The notes under the pieces: model-generated
Database searches by the model: none
Told to the model about the DNA's origin: nothing
What the model saw: only the letters and a program-made list of their open reading frames with translations
Made by a program: the position numbers and the translations under genes
NCBI GenBank assembly: GCA_008828725.1
Contig: MEHQ01000314.1
Location: forward strand, 1 to 64,000
Direction of reading: 5' to 3'
Source: Saccharina japonica
Lineage: Eukaryota; Sar; Phaeophyceae; Laminariales; Laminariaceae
DNA: 64,000 bases
In this document: positions 33,280-46,339 of the stretch, piece by piece
Position numbering within the stretch: position 1 is the stretch's first letter
Layout of the letters: each line of letters starts with the position of its first letter

Positions 33280-34950
33280 ATTACGACATGACGCCCTCAG
33301 ATTGAGTGATAAGTGCGTCCCAACTGTTACTCAGAGGTGTCTGGTATTTATCAGTGAAACGAAATAACTTGGTTCGGCAATACTGTAGTTGCAGGTGCCG
33401 CTATCGTCGGATGCATGCTTGGAACTAACGCCAGGTGTCCGCTTCGGTACGCAAGACAAAAGAACAATGTCGTACACGATACCCCCCACCGCCACACCCC
33501 CTTTCAAACTGATGCCCGTATACACTGCAAACCTACATTGTATGTAGCGCCGGTAGTACGAATTGTTTGCCGACAAGCTGCTGACGAAACGAGGAACGAA
33601 TAGTCCGCGTTGTGACTAAGACAATTTCTCCAAAACCAACACGTATACCAGTATATTCCATACTACAAGAAAACAACCACAACAGTATTCTCCAATGTTT
33701 AAACGCCGTTAGAAGCAACCGCATAGTCGACATTGCCGTGTTCGAAGACGCTGATGCTGACCACATTTCCAGTTCGTGTTGAGTCCTTCGCACCAACCGT
33801 ATATCCCGAAACCAATTGAAGTGACATTGTCATCGGATGCGTGATTGGAGCAAACGCGAGACGCTCGCTCCGCTCCGCAGCACATGTAGCGCATATCATA
33901 AGCTATACCCGGCTGCCGCACGCAGTTACTGGCTGACACGATACACACGGGCGAGCGCCATACAACCCTGATTATACGAATTCCACGCCGACAACCTGTT
34001 GACGATACCTACCACGGACAGGAGTCGTTATCACCCAGACAGAGTAAGCAAAAACAACCCGTTTTCCAGTAAAATCCATACTAATGTACTATGTAAGTAT
34101 GCACATATCAGCAGTTTCCACCTAGGAGTAAGACAAGTTCGCAACAACAATGCCGTGGGCACTGCAGGGTTGTAATTCTCTAATGCCGCCCACACTGCCA
34201 CTCAGCATGGAGTCCACCTCCCCCTAGCTAGGACCCGGAAGACATCCAACAGGCCTTATCATCGGATGTATTCTTCGAGCGAAAGCGAGCAGCTAACACT
34301 GCTCACAAACATGTATCGCGCAAAATGTACGAGATGCCCTCCAGTCACACTCCGTTCCATACTGATACGAAATACACTGCCAAACAACATGCATATCTGA
34401 TAAAGCGCATTCAGCACCAGCAACATGCTGGTGATACGTGCCGCGGACAGCACTTATTTTGACGTAGACCGAGTCAGAACAAGGGACACGTTTATCAGCA
34501 ACATTCATAATGTAAGTACCCGCAAACGCGACCTCTTATGATCAAGAACAGCTCGCAGCAGCCGTGTCGTCGAAATTTGGGGTATGCAAGACGCTGACGG
34601 TGCCTATAGCTCCACTTCGCGGTGAGTACTTTGCCCGCAGGGGATGACCCCAAACATAAACATGCATGTCACATACCTAAAGCAGTAGACAGTAGACCAC
34701 CTGCCCACCAAACCGAGCTGACTTCGCCGCCAATAGTTGACGCAGTAGATCACAGTGATGCCAAACTCGGGTGGATGTACAAAGTACTGATGCCGATGAT
34801 ACTTGCGGCCTATTGCAATGTTTCTACCATCGCCGATATCAACCGCTAAGACAACAAGCACAGGTCAAAACACTTAGTGTAATGCCGGAGAGTTGCCTCC
34901 AGGGATTTCCTGCAGTACTGGCGCAATTCGCCCTGTTCTCTGTCACCCGC
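33280..34950 (-). repeat. Tandem array of about four decayed WSC-like units, copy B
   Basis: Counterpart of 4690-6361. Minus-strand remnants include a frame at 33699-33899 with A-E-R-S-E-R-L-A-F-A and V-V-S-I-S-V-F, and a frame at 34293-34508 with Y-Q-Y-G-T-E-C-D-W. Frames remain open over longer stretches than in copy A in places, but no unit is complete. Confidence 0.5.
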
Positions 34951-37900
34951 TTAAGGGATCCCGACCTTCTTGCTTATGTAGACACTGATACTGCTGACGC
35001 CTCCGCACGCGGTGGTACTGTCTCCAGAGCACGCGTAGTCGCACACCCCCGTTTTCTTGTTCTTTCTAGGCTCGGCACTACCGCAGTGGCATTCTGGAAA
35101 TTGGGCCACATTTCAACGGAGGCATCGCAGAAACACTATGTTAATCCATTTTCAACAGAGGAGACAAGGGCACGAGCAACTACTGACCTTGAGTTGTTCT
35201 CAACGGGTTGGTGAGCCTGCATCAGTGGCTGTGATGCGACATATTTATTTGTTGACAACGCATGTCGTGGACAATATTGTGGGCCACGTTTGTTTTTTAC
35301 TATAGTCAGATGTACCGATTCGTGCCGTCCAACCATGGACAAATTGAAGCGTACATTCGCGTCGACTATCGCACAACACGACATGATTGGATTGGAGAAC
35401 AGGATGATAATCAAGCTATATCATGATGTGAGATATGTGGCCCACAGAGAAGAAACGATTGACTACTGAACCCACCTGACCCCTTTGCGGTGGCAAAGTA
35501 CTCCCAGCCGGAGAAGGTGCAGAAGTCAGAGCACACCTGCGTAACATATACATGAGCAAGAGAAGCAAAGGGATTATTTATTATCGATTCACAAGATGTC
35601 GACTGCAGGTTTAATGGAAAACAAGTACCCGGTACTCTGTATTGGTTACGCGTTTACGTGCGAGGCGACGGAGCACAAAACGTCGTGCTATTACTCTGAC
35701 AGGTACTGCAAGGCCACTATTTTTTCTTACCTGCGCCGTCATATCACTCGATTTGGTCACGGGGCCGTTCAGAGGTGTTGCCTTATCTTTGGGCTTGTAG
35801 CAGCCAAGGTATTCGGAATCGGTTGCCTCCGATACTTTCGTGGGTCCGGCTTTGTCGGGTCGCTTGGTCGCCTTCGGGGTAGGTGACGGGGTCGTAGCAG
35901 GGGTTGGAGCCGTGGTTGGGGCCGTACAAGAGTCGTTGCCGATGACCATACCGGTCAGAAGAGACAGGTCGGGGTTGTTCCCTTGGTCGTCATTATAGTA
36001 CGCAGATGCGACGATGCTTCCACCGGGGTCTTCGGTACAAGCGTCCAACATAACTTCAAAATCCGCGGGGGTGGACTCAAGGTCAGCCACCCAGAAGGTA
36101 ACCCTCTTTCTCGAGACGGATCCGGAAGAGGCAGAGTCGACCGGAACAAAGAAGTCGATTGTGAGCATTGCTCCTGTTGATTCGCATGGTATGTCGATGC
36201 CTCCACCAAACGAGAGGATGAGTTCCAAGGCCGCCGCTGATCGTGCAGTACGGGAGTTGTACGTGCAATGAGGGGTGTAATATTATGTGGTTTTGCCCCT
36301 TGTATGCCCCCATGATTTTGTCTTCGATCCTACTGCAATGCTACCGAAAGTACTTTATCACGCTGCGGAATTGAAGCAAGTAGCTAAAGCCGTGTACGGT
36401 TTTTCAATGTACACTGTAGAACGCCAAACGAAGGGCACAGTACCGGTAGCTATGTTAGAAGTTCAGTGGCGTGACAATCCGCTCTAGGCCTGACACGGGT
36501 CCGGGCCAATAAGCGACATCCCTGCAGCATCATGCCATGGCTGCTAAGCCAGCTCTAAGACAACTATAAGAGTATGGAACGAGCGCATGTACTGCCTACA
36601 TGCCGACAACAGCAACACTTCATCGAGCCGAACTGTGTCGAGGCGCGAGTACTTGCGTTCGCGGACAAATTATTTACGCGTCGAGGGTTTCAAATCTGCT
36701 ATATGCGAGTGAACTCCGGGCTATATCCACATGAAGTCGTGACTGAAGCGTTCACAGAGTAAAACGATTATATGTCGTGAGATGCAGTACTCGAAAGCCC
36801 ACGAAGTCGAGTTGGGAGCTCGAGCCAAGCGCAGCAAGTACATACGGTACAAATGAAGGATCGTAACCCCAGAAACGATGTGACCGAATGGTCACACGAG
36901 GTGCGTCTAAGAGGGGTGTTAAAAAATTGGGCACGTTCGGTTACGGTCACGCCCCAAAACGTAACGCAAGCGCGTGTGTGCAGGTGCACAGTAGTACAGG
37001 AATATGCATACCAGGTCTTGTTTAACCAGTAGCATAAACCTCGTGCGTTCGCCAATATCAACGGCACCACAAGCAGCAGTGAAAATGTTTGAACCACGCA
37101 CAGCAGTAAGCACTGGCTCTTGCCACTTTGTCGGATGGCTGGAGTTTCTCTGACAAGTGCACTAAAGGCAGATAATTCGCCGGCTTTCACAACCGATGGG
37201 TACTGCCATTAAAAGTTTTACCCCCGGCTTACCTTTGAGCCGATCGTAATCTGCGACTTCAAATACGTTGGCAGCGCGGCCCCCGATCGCGAGAAGTTCA
37301 TCGGCGTTAGTTCCCGTGCCTGCATCGGTCAAATAATATGTGAATTCCAGGCGTCCAGGGAGTTAGACAACCGTGGAGTACGGCCACCAGCACGACGTCT
37401 AGATTCCGTGTGCGCTTGCACTGTTTACGAGGAACCACGAACTTGTCTCCACTGACGCGCGCATCCTACGGCAGGGGTAAAGTAGTTCCTACACGTTTTC
37501 TCGCCCTTCCTCTCTTGGTCAACTCTCTGAAAGTATATCACCAAAGAAAAGACGAAACGTGAATCCCGGCAAGCAACTCATGGCCCAGAAAAATATGATA
37601 TATACAGCACTAATTATGTTTTGTCAAAGTCTGGTCTGGATTGTAACGCAATGTCTACGAACGAGCCGAGTCAGACATAAATAGTGCTTGGCCGAAAAAT
37701 GCTGTCTCGATCGTCGCGCGGGTCCACTTCTTATTTGACTGTTTTGCAAGATGCTGATACGTGGTCGACGCGTGCTGTGTTTAAAAGCGGCTTGCGCTCG
37801 CCCGGTTTCTGCGTGCACGTTTGAAAGGCATCCCTCAGTAGTAAGCACCGCAGACAACAACGATCGCGATAACTCGGCACACAAAACCTGCCGACAGCAA

Positions 37901-38328
37901 CGTCCAAGTCCTACCGACCCACCTACTCCCACAGCGATCACGATTATTCCATCAGCCCTGGCTGCGTCTGCTGAGCGTTTGGTGGCCTTGAGGCTGCGGC
38001 TTTGGCGGTCGGTGACCACGATCATGAACGATGCGGTTGGAGGATTAGCTCCTAGGAGCCGGGTGCCTTCATCAATGCCGATGGACGTGGTTGTGCCTTT
38101 CTCAGCTTGCTTGTCGGCACGGACAAAGTTGTTAAACTCTTTTGCGGAGCCGAACGTACCGGATGAGGCCAACTTACCTGAGTACTGCACGTAAGATGCC
38201 ATACCCACATTGTCAAACATGTTTCTGGAGGCAAAGGCGGCGACAGCGTCCTCAGCGAAGCCCTGCGCCAGCGAAAAGTCAGATGAACTGATGCTGCCTG
38301 ACCCATCAAGAACGAGGGCGAGGTTCAC
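34951..38328 (-). CDS. VWA-WSC domain protein, copy B (exons 2-6, first exon missing)
   Basis: Exons on the minus strand are 38328-37923, 37319-37233, 36236-35731, 35536-35476 and 35093-34951 (stop TAA). All introns are GT-AG, phases equal those of copy A, and the five exons sum to 1203 nt, or 400 residues without interruption. The VWA metal motif D-G-S-G-S is kept, but T-D-G has become T-D-R. The WSC domain is complete (L-G-C-Y, C-x3-C, C-H-C-G, A-C-G-G, S-V-Y). No signal-peptide exon was found upstream: the duplicated block stops inside intron 1. An ATG at 38352 could start translation without a signal peptide, or a new first exon may have been recruited from 38.4-45 kb. Intact frames argue that selection acted at least until recently. 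Confidence 0.65.
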
Positions 38329-38484
38329 CTTCCAGGGCAGGAGCACACGCATGGATTCTAATTAATACATTGTTGATGTACAGAAGCTCGTTGCGTTTTT
38401 TTACGTATCTCATGTTTGTGGGTTCTGCTATACATTACGTGGTCTGCATGCACTGCAATAGTAGTGGCATTTCCAATATATTAC

Positions 38485-40165
38485 CGCTGTGAGCAGCGCA
38501 CTTTTGTCATTCCGTTTGAGCTCGTCTCATACCACCTCCTTTTAGCGCTTGCGGCACCAGGTCTTGGTCCAGACCTTTGTGATTTACGTACTGCCCGATA
38601 GAGCTTTAGGTGGAAAGGCAAGGAGCTGTAGCTTCAAGTGCACTGCTCGAACGCCTGTGACTGCAAAAACCTAAGACCACCTCTTCTGGATCTCCTCTCC
38701 ATCCTTTCAGGTGAAAAACCGCGTGCGTGCGTAAACCTGTCTATAGATTGCCCACATGCACCATCAATGAGGAATGATGGGTACGTAAAACAGCAATCCT
38801 CTATGCCGACACGACCTGATCAACGGGACTGGAATGGACCGTGGATCGACATGGGTCCGCGACTACAAAAAACAGGGAGTTACTTGGTTTGGTAATCTAT
38901 GTAAGGATCAACATTATTATCACATGACAACACCAAAAAGACCTGTCTGTGTAAAGTATACCTGTTACACCATCTCCGCCCTGACTTTTTCACCCCCATG
39001 ATGAAATACGATACATACTCAACATGCTACTAATATTAAATACAATGTATCCCCCACCATCTACCCTACGTACTAACCACCTCTCCCCCCCCCCTGTCAC
39101 ACACCCTAACCTAAAACCATACTGCAAAATTTAATACTGCTATTATAATAAAATCGTCTGATTAACCACTACGAGGTATTCACTTGTTTACAAACATTTC
39201 ACCCCCAAAAAACCCCTGAAAATTCATACTAGATTTTAACATACGTCCTGTCAACATGGTTGATTGGTTCACACCCCTGTCTCTATGTGTCTCCCCCTTC
39301 CCTCCCTTTAACAGTTATAAGGGATAAAAAACTTTTTTAACCCCTACCTACTAATTGCCATTAAAGATACCTTATAGGTACAAATAAATAATGCACACTA
39401 TTAAAAACCCAAATCACTAATAATTAAATAAAATCCATCCAGGTGCTTTTAAGTTTTACCCCATAACCTGTCCTCACACACCTCTTCTGCAAAATGTAAT
39501 ACTGCTATTATAATAAAATCGTCTGATTAACCACTATTTACTTGTTACAAACTATTTCCCCCCAAAAAACCCCTGAAAATTCATACTAGATTTTTAAATA
39601 CCTCCTGTCAACATGGTTGATTGGTTCATACCCTTGTATGTATGTGTCTTCCCCCCCCCCCCCCTAACAGTTATAACGGATAAAACGTTGTTGTTGTTCT
39701 TACTAATTGCCACTAAAGATACCTTATAGGTACAAATAAATAATGCACACTACAAAAACCCAAATCACTAATTAATTAAAAACTTAATCCAGGTGCTTTT
39801 AAGTTTTACTCCATAACCTGTCCTCACACACCTCTTCTTATATACCATACATGGCTACAAATAGTAGAACCACTCTATCACGTAGACTCGTCGGAACAGT
39901 ATAGTATACCTGGTACGTTTATTTCAGACTGTTTAATTTTAATTTTAATTTATTTTTAATTATTTCTTCCCCCACAAATAGACACACACTTCCTGAATTC
40001 TACAGCCTCAGATTGTGTCCCCCTCATACGGGATGTACATCCTACATGAGGACATGTAAAATCCGTAAGTACGCGCGATCGAAGTATTACACTCAGCTAG
40101 CAAAGATGAGCTTCGACGAAATCCTCGAGCTCACAGCTGTTGTTTTTTTTTATTTTTTAATATAT
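38485..40165. mobile_element. 1.7-kb insertion in block B
   Basis: Homology with block A stops near 38480 (9930 in A) and resumes near 40165 (about 9937 in A), so the stretch between is an insertion of unknown type. It is rich in A, C and T with many CCCCC runs, unlike its flanks. No transposase or inverted ends were recognised. It contains the tandem pair at 39122-39838. An 85-codon frame (38638-38895) has no recognisable domain. Confidence 0.55.
39122..39838. repeat. Tandem duplication of a 365-bp unit
   Basis: Unit 1 (39122-39486) and unit 2 (39487-39838) both begin CTGCAAAAT and include TATTATAATAAAATCGTCTG, CAACATGGTTGATTGGTTCA and CCTTATAGGTACAAATAAAT in order. Unit 2 is slightly shorter, mainly in the C-rich middle. 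No coding function is seen. Confidence 0.9.
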
Positions 40166-40419
40166 GAAATTCGTAGTGCAGCTATAGCCGTTGCCTGTAC
40201 TGCAGTGATAGCAGTACCGCAGAAGTTGAACTGTAGTAGTGATGATGTTGCAGTGGTTCAAAATAAGTACAACAATTGTACGAGGTAGCAAAAACAAAAG
40301 TAGGAAGTAGATGAAGTAGCCGTCGTAGAGAGTGTAACAAATGTACCGTTGTAGAAATTGTGGTAGTAGTACTTGAAGGAATGCAGCATAGTAGTAGTTA
40401 TCGTATTGTGGTACGCGTA

Positions 40420-40891
40420 GTACTGGCATCAGTCCTATGCTACTCATATACAAATAGTACTGTAGTATTCTTGTACGCTTTCAACGATCATTTAAAGTAA
40501 GTATTGGATTAGTTGAGGCCTCCTGCCCCAGCCAGTGGTCCTACCCATACTTTCTTGGGCTCTTGAACTATCCGTTGACCATTTGGCTGGGGTTAGAAAA
40601 CTATTTCCTGTCCATTGTATCACCCAAACTTACAGTACAACATCTCTACCGCGGAGTGTACGCGGAAAAGCCTTCATGAAAGGCTGGGCAGTGGTAAATC
40701 GATGACTGCCGCGGAGTCAATGTCCCGCCGTCGTCTAGAAGCATCTGTCGTGTTTTAGATAGGAAACCACCGTCAAGCCCTACTCGTGGTCGCCCTTATA
40801 CACTTCCATGACACTTCGTCCGTCTTCAAGCTCCTGATCTTCATGATATGGGCTACAGCCGTACTGGCATCAGTCCTATGCTACTCATATA
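40420..40891. mobile_element. 410-bp insertion bounded by a 31-bp direct repeat
   Basis: The exact 31-bp sequence beginning GTACTGGCATCAGTCCTATG occurs at 40420-40450 and 40861-40891. Block A has it once (10198-10228, slightly diverged), with homology continuing on both outer sides. The 40451-40860 stretch is therefore inserted and the 31 bp duplicated. There are no inverted ends or poly-A tail. The mechanism could be retroposition, or repair with template switching. Confidence 0.65.
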
Positions 40892-41565
40892 GTAGTAACT
40901 ACGTATGTAGCAGTAATCGCAGTAGAAGTAGTCGTAGTAGTCGTATTGTAGTAGCAGTAGTAGTCGAGTACGTATGTACCAGCGGTTGTGTTAGTACCTG
41001 CACAGTAGTTCATAAACCAAGGTTGAGCCCGTAAACAAAAGTACAGGCCGATTCAAGCTTAAGGATCGGAATATGCCAGTTTGTTTCCCGCCAAAGTCGC
41101 CGCCCTTTGTTCTATTAATAGTCAGACTCTCAAACTATGCACACGGTTCGTGGGTCCGTGCCAAATAATCCCGAAAAAGAATGCCTAAGACGAAAGGGCG
41201 GGGCTGGAGTCCGTGTTTAAACCTTTGGGCCTCGGACGTGGCAACACACGAAAACATACATTTGGCGATAGCAATCGTGTGCGAGCATTGTGAGCGCACA
41301 GCAGTACGGGTATAGGCATGTAATGTCCGCGCCCTACGACTCTTAGCATCGTAACTTGGATACCACTTCGATTTTTTCCTCAATCTCGCCGTTGCTGTTG
41401 CCGTAGTCGTCATGTGTTACAGTCGGCTTTTCAGTCTGGACTCCCAAGAGGGCCAGGTCAAACTTCGGCAAAGGAATACACAGCTGGTGGGGAAAAAAAT
41501 GTGAAGAGAAGCGCGGAAAACCGCATGTGCTTCAGGAAGATATGTACATGGTACAAGGTTCCCCT

Positions 41566-42649
41566 TCGGGATGTTGGTCACTTGAAATCCCGGGGGTGTC
41601 GCAAGTTGAAAATTGATCGCACATGCTTCGTACTTCCCATTTTGGACCCTTTTTGGAGCAAACTTGTGTTGCATAGACTGCTGTATAGTGTAAAGGGAAA
41701 AGTAGTAGCGAGTAAAATTCCTTATACAAAACAAATACATGTCAGTCACTAGATGATATCATATCTGAGGTACAGTGGGGTCCCGGTTTTAAGAAGCTTC
41801 AGTTTGATGTCCGGGCTCAACGACTTATTATGTTTCCGACGTCGATCTAACTATTTTGTGTAGGGTTTACAGCCGATCCCACAGTGGTGAGCTGTGTTTT
41901 TTTACCGAATTTTTCTATCGTTCGTGCCAATCTCGGCTCATTTTTCTCGACACGGTATTTCTTAACTGCAGGCACCTATACTACTATTAATACTGTACTT
42001 GTATTGAATGGTGATTTGTTTTATCGAGTAGATTCACGAAGAACAACTGGTGAATCTTGACGCCATTCCGCGTTTTAACCTTAAAAAATCGAAATAAATC
42101 ACGATCTGCGTCATTGGTTTTGTCGTGACTTTACTCGTACTGTATCACAATACATTTTTGCAGTAAATGCGCCTGATAAGTGTACTTCGTGTATAATCCA
42201 CGCAACCCAACGGGATATCCAAAGACCAGATATGAGGGCATACAGCTGACTCTGTCGCCTACACCGATTGCGGGCAGCAAGCGGCTCCCCAAAGCAACCG
42301 CTGGGCGCTGGCGAACGAGAAAATTGCGGCCTCGAAACCTCGAGGAGGAGGCGGCACGTCTCAAACAAAACGAAGCAAACTATCCTGAGAATCCGGGCGT
42401 AGGCCGGGCAGACGACCTGTGAGTTTGGCATCTTGCCAGCAGGGCCAAACCGGCGGCGCGGGAGATTGAAATACCACAGCCTATGTCGTCATTCGGTCGG
42501 TGACTTCAAAGTGCATCACGGGCCCGGCCCGGCCCGGCCCACTCGCGCACCACTCGCAAAGATTCTTGGATTAAATGTCACAACTCGTGAGTTTCGTTTT
42601 CTGTTTGTTATGGATGACGCTGTCGGTCAGCATTGACTGGGAATTTAGG
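41566..42649. other. No supported gene
   Basis: This is the unique sequence to the right of block B. A run of GGCCC repeats lies at about 42522-42541. Overlapping frames at 41417-41752 on both strands have no recognisable domain. A first exon for gene copy B was sought here on the minus strand and not found. Confidence 0.4.
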
Positions 42650-44200
42650 TGAATATATTAGAAGGGAAGAATGATGCTTCCTTCAAAGAAGATCCACATA
42701 CATATCTCCAGTCAACTACTACCATGTGACGTAAACGGCGACCCCATCTCCCCGCCCTCTACGCACGTGTAGCAGCACATAAAACCACGTTTTTGAATTC
42801 TTTTAAAACTACGGCGGCACTAAAAACAGGGCACATAAAACCACGTCTTGGAATTATTTTCAAACTACGGCAGCACTAAAAACAGGGCATTCCACCATCA
42901 TTTCCCATATAAATGCGCCAAGCCAAGCGAAGGTTCGTGGTCCCTTTCTACAAGAAGCAGATCCTATGTGTTAGGTTAATCCCCACCTGACAAAACCAAG
43001 GAGTTAATTATTCTTACTCTTCTTGTAACTGTGCGGATACCTCATCTCGCCATTGCACGCTCCGAGTTCAACAACTCAAACTACAGCGCCAGAAACAGGC
43101 GAGTCGGCAAACATCGACCGGCAACGTGGGAGAAGGTAAAAAGATGGTTCCTTTCCACATGCAGCAGGCACACATCCCCCGCCAACTACTACATTTTGCC
43201 GGAAAAGGAGGCTCCATCTCGCCCTCCCTTTTACGCACTTGTTGCAGCATCTGAAACTACGTTTTTCTTGTCTTTTAAAACTACGGTGGCACTAAAAACA
43301 GGGCTTTCGACCTTCATTTAACAGCTAAATGCGCCAAGGGAAGGGTTGCGGTACCTCGCTACATGAAGCAGACACTATGGGTTAGACTAACACCCCTGTG
43401 GCCAAAACAAGGCCGCGTTACTCTTACTGCTATAATTTCATCTGTGCGAACCCGCCTTCTCGCCATTGCACGCTCGTAACAGGCGAGTCGGCAAACACCT
43501 ACCGGCAATATTGGAGAATGGAGTAATAAAGCTTCCTTTTCCCAGGTGAAGTACATATATTTTCCCAGACAAATACTACCGTCGTGAACAATTAAACGCC
43601 GCCGTTCTTGCAAGCGCGGCCGGTGGTCCATTCCTCCGCGCTTGCACGCTCTTGTTTTCCACATGAAACTACGTACGGCTGAAACTACGCCCCTCCAAAG
43701 AGCCAAATCGACAGACATTTGACAGGCAACTGGGAGAATTAACTGGTGATCGCCATAGTTAACTATGGCCGTCAACTACTACCGTCAGAGTAAACAGGGC
43801 CCGCTACTCTTGCAACCGCCTCAACCCGTTGCCCCGGCCTTGCACGCTGTCCTTTCAATATTACCATCAACAGTGCTTGGTACAGGCATGCTGTCAATAA
43901 TTGCCCGGGAAGGGTGAAATCAAGGGACGTTCCCCGGGTCGAGGTAAAGAAGATACGTACCAAAAGCTTAGACTGTTTGCCGGAACCCATTTCCCGCCTG
44001 TTCACGCACTTATTTCAACACGTGAAACAACAGTTTTTAATTCTACCCATAAAACTACGGCGGCACTAAAAACAGGAAATCCTACCGTCATTCACCAGGG
44101 AAATATCGACAAGAAAAGGATGAAGGTTGCTTCCTAGATGAAGCAGATACTATGGGATAGGCAAATACACCCGTGATACACACGAGGCCGCACTACTCGA
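42650..44200. repeat. Degenerate tandem repeat, period about 400-450 bp
   Basis: About four units share, in order, CTCGCCATTGCACGCTC, ACAGGCGAGTCGGCAAACA, CCGGCAA, CAACTACTACC, AAACTACGGCGGCACTAAAA ACAGG and ATGAAGCAGA-like segments, ending in ACTATGGG. The segment AAACTACGGCGGCACTAAAA recurs at about 42805, 42860, 43280 and 44050. All frames are interrupted. This looks like a satellite or the inside of a decayed element. Confidence 0.7.
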
Positions 44201-45268
44201 CTTCCAGCCGAATGAGTGACGAATCTAACAATAGGGAAGACGACAACTATGAACCGGAGCTTCGGAAAACGGAAGGGTTGGTCCAATGTAGACGTTATGC
44301 AGATTAACTTCACCATTAAAGCACTATCGTTTGAAGAGGGATTGTAGCCCGCCCCCCCCGCCCATCCACGCTAGTACTTCATCATTATAAACTACAGTCC
44401 TACAAACATGGATACGATAGTCGTTAACGGGATAAACGGAGGTTGATACTTCGCTTCTAGACCAGGCAGTACATACATATTATTCCAACACATAGAGTCG
44501 ACACGCCATACCGACACCAAGAACGATGGCAACGGGAAGACTGTTCCATGTAGGGAGAAACAAACCAAATGGTATTTAGCCTTGTCCCAGCGCAGAAATG
44601 ACCCCAAGTCTTGATACTCATCAATCGTATGTTTGTTCTTCGTGCTACGGTGAGTTGTGTATGTACCAGGTGTTATCCACAATGCCTTCAATAATACTAA
44701 ATCTCCTGTAATTAACTCGTGAGTCAACTCGTCCGGCCGGCCCATCGCCGAAAACGTCCAGGAGGTGTAGTCGAGACATGAAAATACATGAAACGTACAA
44801 AAAGGGACATGTAAGAACGTAAAGCAACGAGAATCTCGTCTGCGGCGGCGTGCTTGGTCTATTACTGCCTACGATTAAGAGTACCCGTGTAAAAGGCCCT
44901 TTGGCGCCTATCAAAAACTGTAAGCCGCGGGAAGAAAATAATGTAGGAGAAAATACGACAACAGAAAGCGGTGATGGGATCGTCGCTTCGGCGTTGCCTT
45001 CGGTACCGCAGAACCTACGGCATCACTAAGACTTAGGAAAACCTTGGGCCGTAAGCAGTCCGTGTAGGAAGCTGAAATTAGGTAGAGGTCTCCTAGCTGG
45101 GGGTGGGTTCCGTATTTATCGAACACGAAGGTTTTGACGTGCCCCGAAACCTTCAAGTGCCATGGTGTGAGCTATCGACACGTTGAGGTTTGCCTCTTAA
45201 AGGGCCTTCAAGTGACGGAATATGCTAAATATAGTTTTGTTTTTTCACTTCTGTCTGTGGCAACGCGT
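44201..45268. other. No supported gene
   Basis: Nothing is recognised beyond short open frames on the minus strand (for example 44392-44745, 117 codons) that lack a domain or a counterpart. Confidence 0.4.
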
Positions 45269-45529
45269 TGATTCAACCTCGGGCGCATTACGGGCCCTTA
45301 CACAGGCGGACAGGGTCGAGGTGCTGGAGCGCTCCTCATGTAGACTTAAAACACGTAGTTAAGTGTACATTTATTGTCGGACCTCGCAGTAGACCTCGAA
45401 GTGAAGTCAGGCAAGTAAAGTCCCCGCAAGCACGGGATCACACAGATGGAGAAAGACTCATCCAGTATATGAACTCCGTAGTATCTGTAACCGCCATCGT
45501 ACCTGTGGTATCTATTGCAAGCACAATCA
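45269..45529. repeat. Left LTR-like repeat
   Basis: Matches 49556-49820 over nearly its whole length with scattered substitutions and small gaps, for example CGGGCGCATTACGGGCCCTT against CGGGCGCATGACGGGCCCTT. Ends are TGATT...AATCA. Confidence 0.75.
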
Positions 45530-46311
45530 ATATCCTCCCTGCTTTGCAATCGATACTAAGCGACACCACACATCCACAGTATGCATACCGAACAGGTGTA
45601 CAATCCCATCGACCAATATCCTCCCTGCATGGTGAAGAGTATGGCAATAATGAATCACAATATCATACCATGGTCACACCTCATAGCTGATTTGAAAACC
45701 ACAAATCATGATCCCGAATCAATATCACATATGCCAAATTCACGTACCGAATGTGAACCACAATGTCCCAAAACCTCAAGCAAATTAAAAGCACCGAATA
45801 TCAGAAATTCAAGCATATTCATTCAAATTAAAAGACCAAAATCTAAACCATACTGGCTCAAACTTCAACAGTCTTCCCAAACCACTTAGCTGCCGAAACT
45901 AGGGACATCAGTCCGCGATAATCAAACGGTCATCAGCTCGGTGTAAGTGGGTCGACACACGTTTATCGCAGTAGTACTAACTTCAAAACCAATACACGTG
46001 CAAGACTACCAATTCCTGAAATATCCTCAATACAAATCTCAATACCGTACAAGGTATTCTCGGAACTACCAGACCAGCCGTTACCATCATTGAATATCTC
46101 CCTGACAATCGACAATACAGCTCCCGATCACGGTTCGGTCACAAACAGTACATCCGCACAGAAGTATCCATTATTTTAGTCAGTAAACAGGCAGAATTTT
46201 CAATGCCTGCAAACCATCAATAAAATAACCACAACCCAACTTTAACCCCACAGAAACTCCAGAAACCCAATCAGAAACCCAATAAAAATCCTCCATTCTC
46301 GAATCGTTGTT

Positions 46312-46339
46312 CAATCAATCAATCAATCAATCAATCAAT
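46312..46339. repeat. TCAA microsatellite
   Basis: Seven or so consecutive CAAT/TCAA units, inside the LTR element. Confidence 0.95.

Larger units (their letters stand above)
29725..41565. repeat. Direct-duplication block B (partner of 940-10930)
   Basis: Same order and orientation as block A. It is longer because of insertions at 29940-30202, 30847-31106, 38485-40165 and 40451-40860, and it lacks the fold-back element of block A. It ends inside what is intron 1 in copy A, shortly after AGGAAGATATGTACATGGTA (41535-41554; 10907-10926 in A). Confidence 0.85.
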
